A stretch of DNA of 64,000 bases, taken from the NCBI GenBank assembly GCA_947252755.1, contig CAMXWV010000006.1, positions 95,109 through 159,108 of the forward strand, in the 5' to 3' direction. Shown here piece by piece: positions 19,561 to 28,885 of the stretch. This DNA is from an uncultured Dermabacter sp. GTDB taxonomy: Bacteria; Actinomycetota; Actinomycetes; Actinomycetales; Dermabacteraceae. The notes below the pieces were generated by a model that had not been told where the DNA came from, did not search any database, and was given only the letters and a program-made list of their open reading frames with translations. Position numbers and translations under genes: made by a program. Within the stretch, counting starts at the first letter, position 1. Every line of letters begins with the position of its first letter.

Positions 19561-21489
19561 ATGCCGCTCCTTCCCCCCGCCGTGGAGCCGTTTCACGACT
19601 CCGGTCCGCTGTGCGTCTCAGCGAACCCGGCGCCGCTCGGCTCCACGGTAACGGTGCGGCTGTGGCTGCCGGACAGCTGGCCGGTCGCATCGATTGCGCT
19701 GCGCCAGGTAAGGGACGGCGAGCCCGTCGCCACCACGATGACCGCCGCGGATCGCGAGGGGGCCGGTCAGTGGTTCAAAGGTGCGGTGGAGGTGCACAAT
19801 CCGCTCACCCGCTACCGCTTCTGCCTGGTGGGCACTGACCGCTCCCCCGTGCCGTACGCCTGGCTGACCGCTGCTGGCCTGGCGCCGCATGACGTGTCCG
19901 ACTCCACGGATTTCAGCATTGTGGGCCATGAGCCGGCGCCCACCTGGGTGGACAGCGCAATCGTGTACCAGATCTTCCCGGACCGCTTCGCCCGCTCCGA
20001 CTCCTCCCCCATCCGGCTCGATGGCACCCCCCGGGTTGACCTCCCCGACTGGGCGATCCCCATGCCATGGGACGGCGTCGCAGCAGAGAGGGGTCATGAG
20101 AACGGCCGCCAGATCTTCGGCGGTGACCTGGACGGCATCATCGACCGGCTCGACCACATTCAATCCCTGGGCGCGAACACCCTCTATCTCACGCCGATCT
20201 TCCCAGCCGGCTCCGCCCACCGGTACGACGCATCCGCCTTTGACCACGTGGATCCCCTGCTCGGCGGGGATGAGGCTCTCATCCGGCTGATCAGGGCGGT
20301 ACATGAACGTGGGATGCGGATCATCCTGGACCTCACCACGAACCACACCGGGGACGGGCACCAGTGGTTCCAGGCTGCGCGCGCTGACCGCGAGGCCCCT
20401 GAGCGCGCGTTCTACATGTTCAGCGAGCCGGTCGATGCCACAGCGGATCCTTGCACAGATGCCTACGTGGGGTGGCTGGGGGTGCCGAGCCTGCCGAAGC
20501 TCGACCACGGCGCTGCTGCGATGCGCGAAGCGCTCTATGAGGGTCCAGGCTCGATCACAGCCCGCTACCTCAGCGAACCGTTTGGGGCTGACGGCTGGCG
20601 GATCGACGTTGCGAACATGACCGGCCGCTTCGGCGCGCAGGATCTGGCTCATGATGTGGCCCGCACAATGCGCCGCACAATGAGCGCGGATCACTGGCTG
20701 ATCGCCGAGCACGGTCATGACGCCACCCGGGACCTGGACGGGGACGGCTGGCACGGCACAATGAACTATGTGGGATTCACCCGTCCGATCTGGGCATGGC
20801 TCGCCGATGAGGACTCCTCCCTCAACTGGCTGGGCCTGCCGATGAGCATTCCACGCCTGAGCGGCACCGCAATCGCGCACACACTTCGCCGGTACAACGC
20901 GGAGATGCCCTACCCGTCCCAGCTGCACTCGCAGAACCTGCTCTCCAGCCATGACACACCCCGGATCCGCACCGTCACTGGCAGCGTGGACCGCACCTAC
21001 GTGGCGTTCGGTCTGCTCGCTGCTCTGCCCGGTGTGCCCACCGTGTTCGCCGGTGATGAACTCGCCGGTGAGGGCCGCAACGGTGAGCACTCCCGCACCC
21101 CGATGCCGTGGGAAGCGATCGATTCGGGCGCTATTCCCGCGCATTCCGCTGCCACTCTGGATTGGGTTCGCCGTGTGCTCCGGCTGCGCGCTGAACAGCC
21201 GGCGCTGAACACCGGCGGGCTGCGCTGGCTGCACACCTCGGATGATGCGATCGTGTTCGTGCGCACACATCCTTCAGGCAGTGTTCTGGTGCATGCAGCG
21301 CGTGCCGGCCACGACTCGATCAGCATTGATGTCGGCGTCCTGCTCGGTGAGGCGAACACATCCGATACCCTGCTGCGCCAGGGTGAGCTGAGCGCCTCAC
21401 TCACCCCCAGCACCCTCACCCTCACCAGTTCCGGTCCGGGCGTGCAGATGCTTGCTCTGACCCCATCTCTGACCACAGTCCCCGAATAA
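19561..21489 (+). CDS. Glycoside hydrolase family 13 enzyme (neopullulanase/cyclomaltodextrinase-like)
   Basis: A protein of 642 residues from the ATG at 19561, seven bases after malG. The first 120 residues look like an N-terminal beta-sandwich (CBM34-like) found in maltogenic amylases. The catalytic barrel starts at IVYQIFPDRFAR. Catalytic residues can be placed: nucleophile Asp349 in GWRIDVAN, acid/base Glu383 in LIAEHGHD and Asp465 in SSHDTPR. It probably cleaves imported maltodextrins or cyclodextrins in the cytoplasm, as no signal peptide is seen. It is part of the maltose operon. Confidence 0.88.
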   Translation: MPLLPPAVEPFHDSGPLCVSANPAPLGSTVTVRLWLPDSWPVASIALRQVRDGEPVATTMTAADREGAGQWFKGAVEVHNPLTRYRFCLVGTDRSPVPYAWLTAAGLAPHDVSDSTDFSIVGHEPAPTWVDSAIVYQIFPDRFARSDSSPIRLDGTPRVDLPDWAIPMPWDGVAAERGHENGRQIFGGDLDGIIDRLDHIQSLGANTLYLTPIFPAGSAHRYDASAFDHVDPLLGGDEALIRLIRAVHERGMRIILDLTTNHTGDGHQWFQAARADREAPERAFYMFSEPVDATADPCTDAYVGWLGVPSLPKLDHGAAAMREALYEGPGSITARYLSEPFGADGWRIDVANMTGRFGAQDLAHDVARTMRRTMSADHWLIAEHGHDATRDLDGDGWHGTMNYVGFTRPIWAWLADEDSSLNWLGLPMSIPRLSGTAIAHTLRRYNAEMPYPSQLHSQNLLSSHDTPRIRTVTGSVDRTYVAFGLLAALPGVPTVFAGDELAGEGRNGEHSRTPMPWEAIDSGAIPAHSAATLDWVRRVLRLRAEQPALNTGGLRWLHTSDDAIVFVRTHPSGSVLVHAARAGHDSISIDVGVLLGEANTSDTLLRQGELSASLTPSTLTLTSSGPGVQMLALTPSLTTVPE

Positions 21490-21502
21490 GGAGAGTTCAC
21501 AC

Positions 21503-23110
21503 ATGTCTCAGCAGTGGTGGCGCGACGCGGTCGTGTACCAGGTGTACCCCCGGTCCTTCGCGGATGGGAACGGAGACGGCATGGGCGATCTGCCCGGCAT
21601 CACCTCCCGCCTGGAGCATTTGAAGACCCTTGGAGTTGACGCGCTCTGGCTGTCGCCGTTCTACACCTCCCCGCAGAAGGACGGCGGCTATGACGTTGCC
21701 GACTACACCGATGTGGATCCCCGCTTCGGCACCCTTGCCGACGCGGACGATCTCATCGCCAAGGCGCACGACCTGGGCCTCAAGGTGATCGTGGACATCG
21801 TTCCGAATCATTCCTCGGACCAGCATGAGCTGTTCCAGGCGGCCCTGGCGGCAGAGCCCGGCTCCCCCGAACGCGATATGTACATCTTCCGCGACGGTCG
21901 CGGCGCCAACGGTGAGGAGCCGCCGAACAATTGGCAGTCCATCTTCCACGGCTCCGCCTGGACCCGTGAGCAGGACGGCGCCGGCCAGTGGTACCTGCAC
22001 CTGTTCGACCCCTCCCAGCCGGACTTCAACTGGGAGAACCCGAAGGTGCATGAGCTGTTCGAGGGCGTGCTGCGGTTCTGGCTGGACCGCGGCGCTGACG
22101 GCTTCCGCGTGGACGTGGCGCACGGCATGATCAAACCGGCGGGCCTGCCGGACGAGTCCGACGAGCACAAAGCCGAGATGGCGGGCGACCCCGAAGTGGC
22201 ACCGGTCTACTTCGACCAGGACGGTGTGCACGAGATCTACCGCGAGTGGCGTGCGATCCTCGATGAGTACCCCGGCGATCGCATGATGGTGGCAGAGGCA
22301 TGGGTGCCGCGTTCTCGCCAGCACCTGTATGTGCGGCCTGATGAGTGCCATCAGATCTTCAACTTCGGCTTCCTGAACTCCGGCTGGTCCGTGGAGACGA
22401 TCACCGATGCGATCATGACCCCGCTGACCTTCGCGAAGAATGTGGGCGCCCCCACCACCTGGGTGCTCTCCAACCATGACGTGATCCGCCACGCCACCCG
22501 CTACGGCTTCGAGCATGGCTACCAGTTCGGCGAGGGTCTTTCCCGCGATGAGAACCCGGACCTGGAGCTGGGACTGCGCCGGGCGCGCGGCGCCACCGCG
22601 CTTATGCTCGCACTGCCGGGCTCGGCCTACCTCTATCAGGGTGAGGAGTTCGGTCTGCCGGAGGTGGCGGACATCCCCGACGAGCTCCGTGAAGACCCCG
22701 CGCACAAACGCGCCGGTGTGCCCGGACGCGACGGCTGCCGTGTGCCGCTGCCGTGGGAGAAGGACAAGCCCGCGTTCGGTTTCAGCGAGACCGGTGAATC
22801 GTGGCTGCCACAGCCGACGATCTTCGGTGAGCGCGCACCTGATCAGCAGGACGGTGTGGCTGGCTCCACGCTGGAGATGTACCGGAAGGCGCTCCGGCTG
22901 CGTCGTGAGCACAACCTGGGATCCGGCGATGTGCAGATGAACGACTCACCGGCTGAGGGCGTCCTCTCCTTCACCAACGGTGAGGTGACGGTGCTGGTGA
23001 ACACCACGGACGAGGATCTGCCGCTGCCGGAGGGCGCCGAGGTGCTGCTGGCATCCCACCCGGATGCGGAGCAGACCCTCGCAGCGGACTCCACGGTGTG
23101 GCTGCGCTGA
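21503..23110 (+). CDS. Alpha-glucosidase, glycoside hydrolase family 13
   Basis: A protein of 535 residues with GGAGAG upstream of the ATG. The opening WWRDAVVYQVYPRSFADGNGDG (in two parts: WWRDAVVYQVYPRSF, then DGNGDGMGDLPGI) with the calcium-site aspartates is typical of the oligo-1,6-glucosidase/alpha-glucosidase group. Nucleophile Asp204 in GFRVDVAHG, acid/base Glu265 in MVAEAW and Asp326 in SNHDVIR are present. It should release glucose from maltose and short maltodextrins in the cytoplasm. It ends the maltose operon and is followed by a hairpin. Confidence 0.92.
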   Translation: MSQQWWRDAVVYQVYPRSFADGNGDGMGDLPGITSRLEHLKTLGVDALWLSPFYTSPQKDGGYDVADYTDVDPRFGTLADADDLIAKAHDLGLKVIVDIVPNHSSDQHELFQAALAAEPGSPERDMYIFRDGRGANGEEPPNNWQSIFHGSAWTREQDGAGQWYLHLFDPSQPDFNWENPKVHELFEGVLRFWLDRGADGFRVDVAHGMIKPAGLPDESDEHKAEMAGDPEVAPVYFDQDGVHEIYREWRAILDEYPGDRMMVAEAWVPRSRQHLYVRPDECHQIFNFGFLNSGWSVETITDAIMTPLTFAKNVGAPTTWVLSNHDVIRHATRYGFEHGYQFGEGLSRDENPDLELGLRRARGATALMLALPGSAYLYQGEEFGLPEVADIPDELREDPAHKRAGVPGRDGCRVPLPWEKDKPAFGFSETGESWLPQPTIFGERAPDQQDGVAGSTLEMYRKALRLRREHNLGSGDVQMNDSPAEGVLSFTNGEVTVLVNTTDEDLPLPEGAEVLLASHPDAEQTLAADSTVWLR

Positions 23111-23172
23111 TCGGACGGTCCCTGATGGGACACATCGGGCCGCCGCGCACCGCGAGCGCGTGCTGAGCTGAC

Positions 23173-23207
23173 CGGGGCGGGAAGAGCGTGAGCATCTTCC
23201 CGCCCCG
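23173..23207 (+). terminator. Terminator of the maltose operon
   Basis: A 13-bp perfect stem (23173-23185 with 23195-23207) around a nine-base loop lies 62 bases after the alpha-glucosidase stop. No U-tract follows. Confidence 0.7.
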
Positions 23208-23270
23208 TGACTTCCGCGACTCGGACGGTGAGCAGGCCGCGCTTTGCCCCGTGTGAGAACCCTGTTTCCC

Positions 23271-23276
23271 TATAGT
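23271..23276 (+). promoter_or_regulatory. Possible -10 element of the asnB transcript
   Basis: TATAGT lies 49 bases upstream of the asnB-like start and after the maltose terminator. The only TTG-type hexamer (TTGCCC at 23244-23249) is 21 bases away, which is too far for a normal -35, so the assignment is weak. Confidence 0.35.
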
Positions 23277-23324
23277 GGATTGACCGCAGTTCTGCGGCTG
23301 ATGCACCCCGACTGAAGGATCCCT

Positions 23325-25178
23325 ATGTGCGGTTTCACCGGCTTCGTCGATTCCACTACCGCGGACCGTGATGCGGTCATCAAGCAGATGACCGATCTGA
23401 TCGTGCACCGCGGCCCCGATGACGAAGGCTTCTACGTGGATGCTGACATCGCCATGGGCTTCCGCCGACTGTCGATCATCGACCTTGACCACGGTGCCCA
23501 GCCGATCCCGAACGAGGACTCCACGAAGTGGATCACCTTCAACGGCGAGATCTACAACTTCCGTGAGCTGCGCGCCGAGCTGGAGGCGGCCGGCCACACC
23601 TTCCGCACCCAGGCCGATACCGAGACGATCCTCCATGGTTATGAGGAGTGGGGAACGGGTGTTCTGGACCGGCTGCGCGGCATGTTCGCGTTCGTCATCT
23701 GGGACACCGAGACCAAAACCCTGTTCGGCGCACGGGACCCGTTCGGCATCAAACCCTTCTACTACCAGCTCAATGACGGTCTGTTCCTGTACGGCAGCGA
23801 GATCAAGTCCTTCCTGCCGCACCCGGGGTTCATCAAAGAAGTCAACGAAGAGGTTCTGCCGGACTACCTCTCCTTCGAGTACATCCCCAATGAGCAGACC
23901 CTGTTCCGCGGTGTGAAGAAGCTGCTCGGCGGCCATTTCTTCACCTATGCGGATGGCGAGCTGACCATCGAGCAGTTCTTCTCGGCGGACTTCGAGCCGG
24001 ACGAGTCCGTCAGCCTGGATGAGTGGAAGGAGCGCATCACTGCCGCGGTCACGAACAGCGTGGACATCCACCGCGTGGCTGATGTGGAGGTGGGATGCTT
24101 CCTCTCCTCCGGCATCGACTCCTCCTACATCACCAACGAGCTCGCCTCGAAGGCCTCGAACGTGAAGGCATTCTCCGTGGGCTACAACGATGACAAGATC
24201 TCGGAGCTGTCCTACGCTCGCGCGTTCGCTGACCACATCGGCGTGGACTTCTCTGCCAAGGTGCTGGGCGCTGCCGAAACCTTCAACGCAGTGCCGCAGA
24301 TCCAATACCTGATGGATGAGCCGTTGCCGAACCCATCAGCGCTGCCGCTGTTCTTCCTCACCGAGCATGCCCGGGAGCAGGTGAAGGTTGTGATGAGCGG
24401 AGAGGGCGCAGACGAGCTCTTCGGCGGCTACAACCAGTACCGGGAGCCGCTGGACTACGCGCTCTACCAGAAGGTGCCGGCACCTTTGCGCCGCCTGATC
24501 GCGCGGGGGGCTGCCCGGCTGCCCCAGATTCCGGGCAAGCGATTCCTCACCCGTGCCGCCAAGCCGCTCGCTGAGCGGTTCTTCCGCAACCAGTACGTGT
24601 TCAGCGAAGCAGAGCGCCTGAAGGTGCTGCGGCCCGGTTCGGTCGCGGCTCGCAGCGCCATCCCCACCGCGCAGCGCACCAAGCCGCTGTTCGATCGTGT
24701 GGCCCACCAGGACGATGTGACGGCGATGCAGTCTGTGGATATCCGCACCTGGATGCTGCATGACATCAACCTCAAGGCGGACAAGATGGCGATGGGGCAC
24801 TCGCTGGAGCTGCGAGTGCCGTTCCTGGACCGGGAGGTCTGGGAGGTAGCCCGGCGCATCCCCACCCGGCACCGGGTGACCAAGGAGAACACGAAGGTTG
24901 CGCTGCGGGCGGCTGCCCAGGACATGATCCCTGCCGCCACCGCGCAGAAGAAGAAGCTCGGCTTCCCGGTGCCGCTCAATGGGTGGCTGCGCGAGGAGCC
25001 GTACCTGTCCCAGGTGCGGGAGATGTTCACTTCCGACGCGGCCGCACAGTTCTTCAATCAGGATCATCTGACGCACATGCTGGATGTGCACGTCAGCGGC
25101 CAGGATGGGTACATGAAGCGGATCTGGTCCATCTACTGCTTCCTGGTGTGGCACCGCGAGTTCTTCATCGAGCGCTGA
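23325..25178 (+). CDS. asnB: Asparagine synthase (glutamine-hydrolysing) family protein
   Basis: A protein of 617 residues. Met-Cys-Gly at the start exposes Cys2, the nucleophile of the N-terminal glutaminase domain (RGPDDEG and FNGEIYNFRELR follow). The synthetase half has the pyrophosphate loop FLSSGIDSS and the SGEGADELFGGY motif. The plain reading is asparagine synthesis from aspartate, glutamine and ATP. The context suggests another option: in Lactococcus and Enterococcus, AsnH-type asparagine synthases amidate the D-Asp of the peptidoglycan cross-bridge, and here the next gene is an ATP-grasp ligase 11 bases downstream, with a racemase and a second ligase beyond. The two roles cannot be told apart from sequence alone. 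Confidence 0.9.
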   Translation: MCGFTGFVDSTTADRDAVIKQMTDLIVHRGPDDEGFYVDADIAMGFRRLSIIDLDHGAQPIPNEDSTKWITFNGEIYNFRELRAELEAAGHTFRTQADTETILHGYEEWGTGVLDRLRGMFAFVIWDTETKTLFGARDPFGIKPFYYQLNDGLFLYGSEIKSFLPHPGFIKEVNEEVLPDYLSFEYIPNEQTLFRGVKKLLGGHFFTYADGELTIEQFFSADFEPDESVSLDEWKERITAAVTNSVDIHRVADVEVGCFLSSGIDSSYITNELASKASNVKAFSVGYNDDKISELSYARAFADHIGVDFSAKVLGAAETFNAVPQIQYLMDEPLPNPSALPLFFLTEHAREQVKVVMSGEGADELFGGYNQYREPLDYALYQKVPAPLRRLIARGAARLPQIPGKRFLTRAAKPLAERFFRNQYVFSEAERLKVLRPGSVAARSAIPTAQRTKPLFDRVAHQDDVTAMQSVDIRTWMLHDINLKADKMAMGHSLELRVPFLDREVWEVARRIPTRHRVTKENTKVALRAAAQDMIPAATAQKKKLGFPVPLNGWLREEPYLSQVREMFTSDAAAQFFNQDHLTHMLDVHVSGQDGYMKRIWSIYCFLVWHREFFIER

Positions 25179-25189
25179 ACGGAGACGAT

Positions 25190-26434
25190 ATGAGCACTGA
25201 CCCCGGATTCGATCTTGTTCTTGCCGGCACCGGTCTGGGCGTGTATACCCTCGCCACCGCGTTCCATGCCGAATACGGCATCCGTTCAACCGTGGTGACC
25301 CGTGTGGCGGTGGAGGCACAGCGCCGTTCGGTGGCGTGTGAGACCCGGGAGATCGGCGCAAAGGCGAGCGATCTCGAGCTGATCGACGCGCTGCTGCGCG
25401 TGGCCGCCGAGCTGGAGGACCGCACCCCGGGCCGTCCCCGCACCCTGATGGCGAATGAGGATCATCTGATTGAGCTGTTCGCTGAACACCGTGAGGTGCT
25501 GGCGGAGCGTTTCGAGCTGGCGATCCCGTCGGATGAGACGCTTGCGCGGATCGTGGACAAGGCAGAGTTCGAGCTGCTGTGCCGTGAGCTTGAGGTGCCC
25601 ACGCCCCGCACGGATATCGTGGACTTCGCCGAGGGCACGGATGTGGGTGCGTTCACCACGGACATCCCGTTCCCGGTGGTGGCGAAGGTGGCCAAGGTCA
25701 GCGACCTGGCCGGCCTCACGATCCCCGGCTACCGCAAGGTGTATTTCCTGCAGTCCGAGCAGGAGCTGCGCGCGGTGTTGGAGAATCACCGCTCAGCCGG
25801 GTTCCGCGGTCGGCTCGTGGTGCAGGAGCTGATCCCGGGTGATGACACGTCGATGTGGTCCATCACGGCGTACGCCGATCACACGGGTGCAGTGACCCTG
25901 CTGTCCAGCGCGCGCGTGCTGCTGGAGGAGCACACCCCGGAGGCGCTGGGCCGCCCTGCCGCGATGATCACCTGCTTTCACGAGGATGCTCTTGCCGCGG
26001 CAGAGCGCCTGCTCACCCACGTGGGCCACCGCGGCTTTGCGAACTTCGATGTGAAACAGGATCCGCGCACCGGTGAGCTGGTGTTCTTCGAGGTGAACCC
26101 GAGGATCGGCCGCAACAACTTCTATGTCACCGCGGCCGGGGCGAACATCGCCCGCTTCCAGAAAGCAGACTGCATCGACCGCACCACGATCCCCACCGTC
26201 CGGGTCACCGAGCAGATCCTGTACTCCCTGGTTCCGATGAGACTGCTGAAGCGCTACGTGCTCGACGAGGACCTGTGGGCGCAGGCACAGCGCGCTGCGA
26301 AGCAGGGCGTGAAGAATCCGTGGGCGTACCGTCCAGATGGTGTGCGGGCCTGGGCGTATGCGAAGGCGGTGGCGCTGAACCATGTGCGCAAGTACCGCCG
26401 CTTCTACCCTGAGCCCACCGAAACCGGGTTCTGA
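25190..26434 (+). CDS. ATP-grasp ligase, D-aspartate-ligase-like (paralogue 1)
   Basis: A protein of 414 residues from the ATG at 25190, with GGAG at 25181-25184; the frame extends back into asnB but without a start signal. The N-terminus (VLAGTGLGVYTLATAFHAEYG) has the same layout as the opening of D-aspartate ligases. The ATP-grasp domain shows VVQELIPGDD near 205 and the metal-binding FFEVNPRIGRNNFYVTAAG near 297. The basic C-terminus (HVRKYRRFYPEP) is shared with the paralogue at 27335-28600. Such enzymes join a carboxylate to an amine using ATP. I propose that it adds a D-amino acid to a peptidoglycan precursor side chain; the substrate is inferred. Confidence 0.78.
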   Translation: MSTDPGFDLVLAGTGLGVYTLATAFHAEYGIRSTVVTRVAVEAQRRSVACETREIGAKASDLELIDALLRVAAELEDRTPGRPRTLMANEDHLIELFAEHREVLAERFELAIPSDETLARIVDKAEFELLCRELEVPTPRTDIVDFAEGTDVGAFTTDIPFPVVAKVAKVSDLAGLTIPGYRKVYFLQSEQELRAVLENHRSAGFRGRLVVQELIPGDDTSMWSITAYADHTGAVTLLSSARVLLEEHTPEALGRPAAMITCFHEDALAAAERLLTHVGHRGFANFDVKQDPRTGELVFFEVNPRIGRNNFYVTAAGANIARFQKADCIDRTTIPTVRVTEQILYSLVPMRLLKRYVLDEDLWAQAQRAAKQGVKNPWAYRPDGVRAWAYAKAVALNHVRKYRRFYPEPTETGF

Positions 26435-26519
26435 GCCAACACTCCTGAGCCCAACGCCCTGGGCCGAGTGTTCTGGGCCAAGCGTCCTGCGCTCAGCATC
26501 CGGTGCCGAGCATCCTTCT

Positions 26520-26535
26520 GCCGGAGCGCTCCGGC
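26520..26535. terminator. 16-bp perfect palindrome between convergent genes
   Basis: GCCGGAGC followed by its complement GCTCCGGC lies between the ATP-grasp gene (+) and the racemase gene (-). It may end either transcript, though the loop would be only a few bases. The rest of the 103-base gap holds imperfect repeats of GAGCC, AACGCCCTGG and AGCATCC-like strings. Confidence 0.4.
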
Positions 26536-26537
26536 AC

Positions 26538-27338
26538 TCAGCTGGGGCGCACCCTGCGCCCGGAGCGGCGCACTGTTTCACACGCCAGCTCATGCAGCGA
26601 ATCCACGATCCGCTGGTCTCGCTGCAGGCTCTCCTGCTGCGCGTACACCACGCTGAGCTCGGTGCAGCCGAAGATCACAGCGGCAGCGCCGCCGCGTGCC
26701 GCATCCTCCACCACGTCCGCGAGCGCATCCACATCTGCGGGCAGGCCCGCCTTCACCTGGTCATAGATGAGGCTGTTGACCACTGCTTGGGTGGCCGCGT
26801 CGGGCTCCACTGCAGTAAGACCAACACTGGCCAGCGCATCCTGGTACACCCCCGCGGCGATATTGCCTTCGGTGGCGAAGATGGCGACGGGCGCGGATTG
26901 GGCACCGAGCTCGGCCAGCCGCTGCTGAACGGCGGAGGTGGTGGTGCGGACGATGGACACCAGGTCCACACTGATCGCCGCCCGCACCTGCACCGCGTAA
27001 TGGTGGGCGGTGTTGCAGGGCAGCACCAGGAAGTCTGCGCCGGCGCGCTCCAGGAACCGAGCATCATGAGCAAGCACCGGTCCCGGGTCGGGGCTGCCGG
27101 TGGGATCCAGGATGTGCGCGGTGCGGTCAGGGATTGAGGAGTGCTGAGTGACCAGCGCATCGATATTGCCCTGATCGGTGCTGGAGTCCGTCAGCTGCAC
27201 CAGCAAATCCAAGAACACCGCGGTGGCCGCGGGTCCTACCCCGCCGAGCACGCCCACAATCGGGTCATGCCAGTCCTCGGCGCTGAGCCGCACCGGTTCA
27301 CCTCCGGGCTGCTGAGGCGCATCAGTGGACGAGGTCAC
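26538..27338 (-). CDS. Aspartate/glutamate racemase family protein
   Basis: A protein of 266 residues. The opening GVLGGVGPAAT near 29-39 and the two catalytic cysteines, Cys108 in LPCNTAHH and Cys225 in FGCTELS, define the cofactor-independent aspartate/glutamate racemase superfamily. It would interconvert L- and D-aspartate (or glutamate). Its start overlaps the stop of the ATP-grasp gene by four bases, so the two are translationally coupled. A racemase next to a D-aspartate ligase is the arrangement known from Enterococcus faecium, which supports a role in supplying D-Asp for cell-wall bridges. Confidence 0.88.
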   Translation of the reverse strand: MTSSTDAPQQPGGEPVRLSAEDWHDPIVGVLGGVGPAATAVFLDLLVQLTDSSTDQGNIDALVTQHSSIPDRTAHILDPTGSPDPGPVLAHDARFLERAGADFLVLPCNTAHHYAVQVRAAISVDLVSIVRTTTSAVQQRLAELGAQSAPVAIFATEGNIAAGVYQDALASVGLTAVEPDAATQAVVNSLIYDQVKAGLPADVDALADVVEDAARGGAAAVIFGCTELSVVYAQQESLQRDQRIVDSLHELACETVRRSGRRVRPS

Positions 27339-28600
27339 GATGCCTTCTCGGGGCGGTAGTAGCGGCGGAACTTCCGCACATAATTCGCCATGGCCGCCCA
27401 GAAGACAGCGCGGCGTTTGAGGTCCTTCTCAACGCCCGGGTAGCGCAGCGGGTTGCGCACCCGCGAGTTCTTCAGTGCGCGCTTCAGGAGCGCCTTGGAC
27501 TGCGGGTCAGTGGTGTAGTGCTTGACCAGCGCCACCGGCACCACGGCGTACAGCACCTCATCCTGGTCCTGGACGATCTCACCGGGCTCGCCGAGAGTGC
27601 CCTCAATGTGTTCACGCACGTAGAACTCCACCGGGTTATGACCACCGGCGGTCACGTAGTAGTTGGAGCGGCCGAGCCGCGGATTCAGCTCAAAGAACAC
27701 GGTCTGGCCGGTGCGAGGATCGTATTTGAGGTCGAAGTTCGCATAGCCGATCCAGCCGAGCTCGCTGACCAGCTTCTGCGCCTGTTCCACGGCACGGTCA
27801 TTACGGCCGGTGATGATAGCGGCGGGGTTGCCGATCGCGCCAGGCGAGTGTTCCTCAAGCAGCGTCTGCCCCCAGGAAGCGAATCGAATGCGGGAGTCCG
27901 AATCGCAGTACACGGTGAGGATGCGCATGTTCTGGTCATCGCCGGGGATCATGTCCTGCACGATGATCGCCTTGTCATACCCGCCGTGACGGATGCGGCC
28001 AAGCAGGTCCAGCAGATCCTGCTCCGAGTCCACGGTGTGCACTTTGGATTTTCCTGGAAACTGCACGCGCTTCCACGCGGACACGTCAGCGGGCTTGGCG
28101 ATCACCGGGTACTGGAACGGCAGGTCGATGCTCTCCGGGAGCGGCTGAGCCAGATCGAACACCTCGGTTGTGGGGTGATCAACCCCCAGCTTCTGGCAGA
28201 GCGCCGTGAAGTTCTGCTTCTCGGTGGCGGCTTCGAATGCCTCGAGACCCACATAGGGCACCACCCAGCGCTGCGGGTCAAGGGAGGCGAGCTCATCGCG
28301 CACTCGGATGATGGTCTTGACGGTTGCGTCTGCTGAGCCGAGCAGGATCAACCGGGTTGGGGCGGGAGTAGATTCCTCAATGCGGGCAAGCTCAGCGGCG
28401 AGCTGCTGCGGGTCCATGGTGTCACCGATCAGCCGGTTATCGATGATGGCGCTGCGGGCGATATGCCAGCCCAGCTGGGTGGAGATCACGATCGAGCGGA
28501 CACCGTACGCCTCGTGGAATGCGCGGGACAGGGAGTAAGCGCCGATGTCACCGCCCACGACCACGGGCTGGAAGTCAGTGCGAGAGGAGTCCTGAGGCAT
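27335..28600 (-). CDS. ATP-grasp ligase, D-aspartate-ligase-like (paralogue 2)
   Basis: A protein of 421 residues from the ATG at 28598-28600; upstream in-frame sequence to 29167 runs under the glycosyltransferase gene and is rejected. The opening FQPVVVGGDIGAYSLSRAFHEAYG closely follows the pattern I recall for enterococcal D-aspartate ligase (a GxDxxxY stretch, then RxFHExYG), followed by ATP-grasp elements: VIAKPADVSAWKR, VQDMIPGDD and FFELNPRLGRSNYYVTAGG. It shares these and the basic C-terminus with the protein at 25190-26434. I infer that one paralogue adds the first bridge residue and the other the second, or that they act on different acceptors. The ribosome site is weak. Confidence 0.8.
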   Translation of the reverse strand: MPQDSSRTDFQPVVVGGDIGAYSLSRAFHEAYGVRSIVISTQLGWHIARSAIIDNRLIGDTMDPQQLAAELARIEESTPAPTRLILLGSADATVKTIIRVRDELASLDPQRWVVPYVGLEAFEAATEKQNFTALCQKLGVDHPTTEVFDLAQPLPESIDLPFQYPVIAKPADVSAWKRVQFPGKSKVHTVDSEQDLLDLLGRIRHGGYDKAIIVQDMIPGDDQNMRILTVYCDSDSRIRFASWGQTLLEEHSPGAIGNPAAIITGRNDRAVEQAQKLVSELGWIGYANFDLKYDPRTGQTVFFELNPRLGRSNYYVTAGGHNPVEFYVREHIEGTLGEPGEIVQDQDEVLYAVVPVALVKHYTTDPQSKALLKRALKNSRVRNPLRYPGVEKDLKRRAVFWAAMANYVRKFRRYYRPEKAS

Positions 28601-28885
28601 GCTCGCGATTCTACCCAGCGCGAGTTGGGCGGACAGGGGCGGCATTGAGAGGTGCGTCCGATCCCACGTTCCGGGGGCGCGGCGATGCCGGCTCCCCACC
28701 TGATCCGGGACATCTCCGGGGCCTGCCGCCGCTGAATCCGGCCGGCCTGCCCGTACGCTGATAGCGAGGGCTGATCTCCGCTCGAACAGCGGCGGAAGCA
28801 GGAATCTCCGACGAAGGTATGACGCAGAGACGACTAACTGCCGAGGACACACCGGGCGCCCTCGCACCATGATGGGAGCATGAGA

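Noticed and set aside
28601..28885. Possible small gene in the 285-base gap between the divergent ATP-grasp and glycosyltransferase genes
   Set aside because: Open frames here are short and Arg/Pro/Gly-rich, and none has a ribosome site; the gap is better seen as two divergent promoter regions, though no consensus hexamers stand out.
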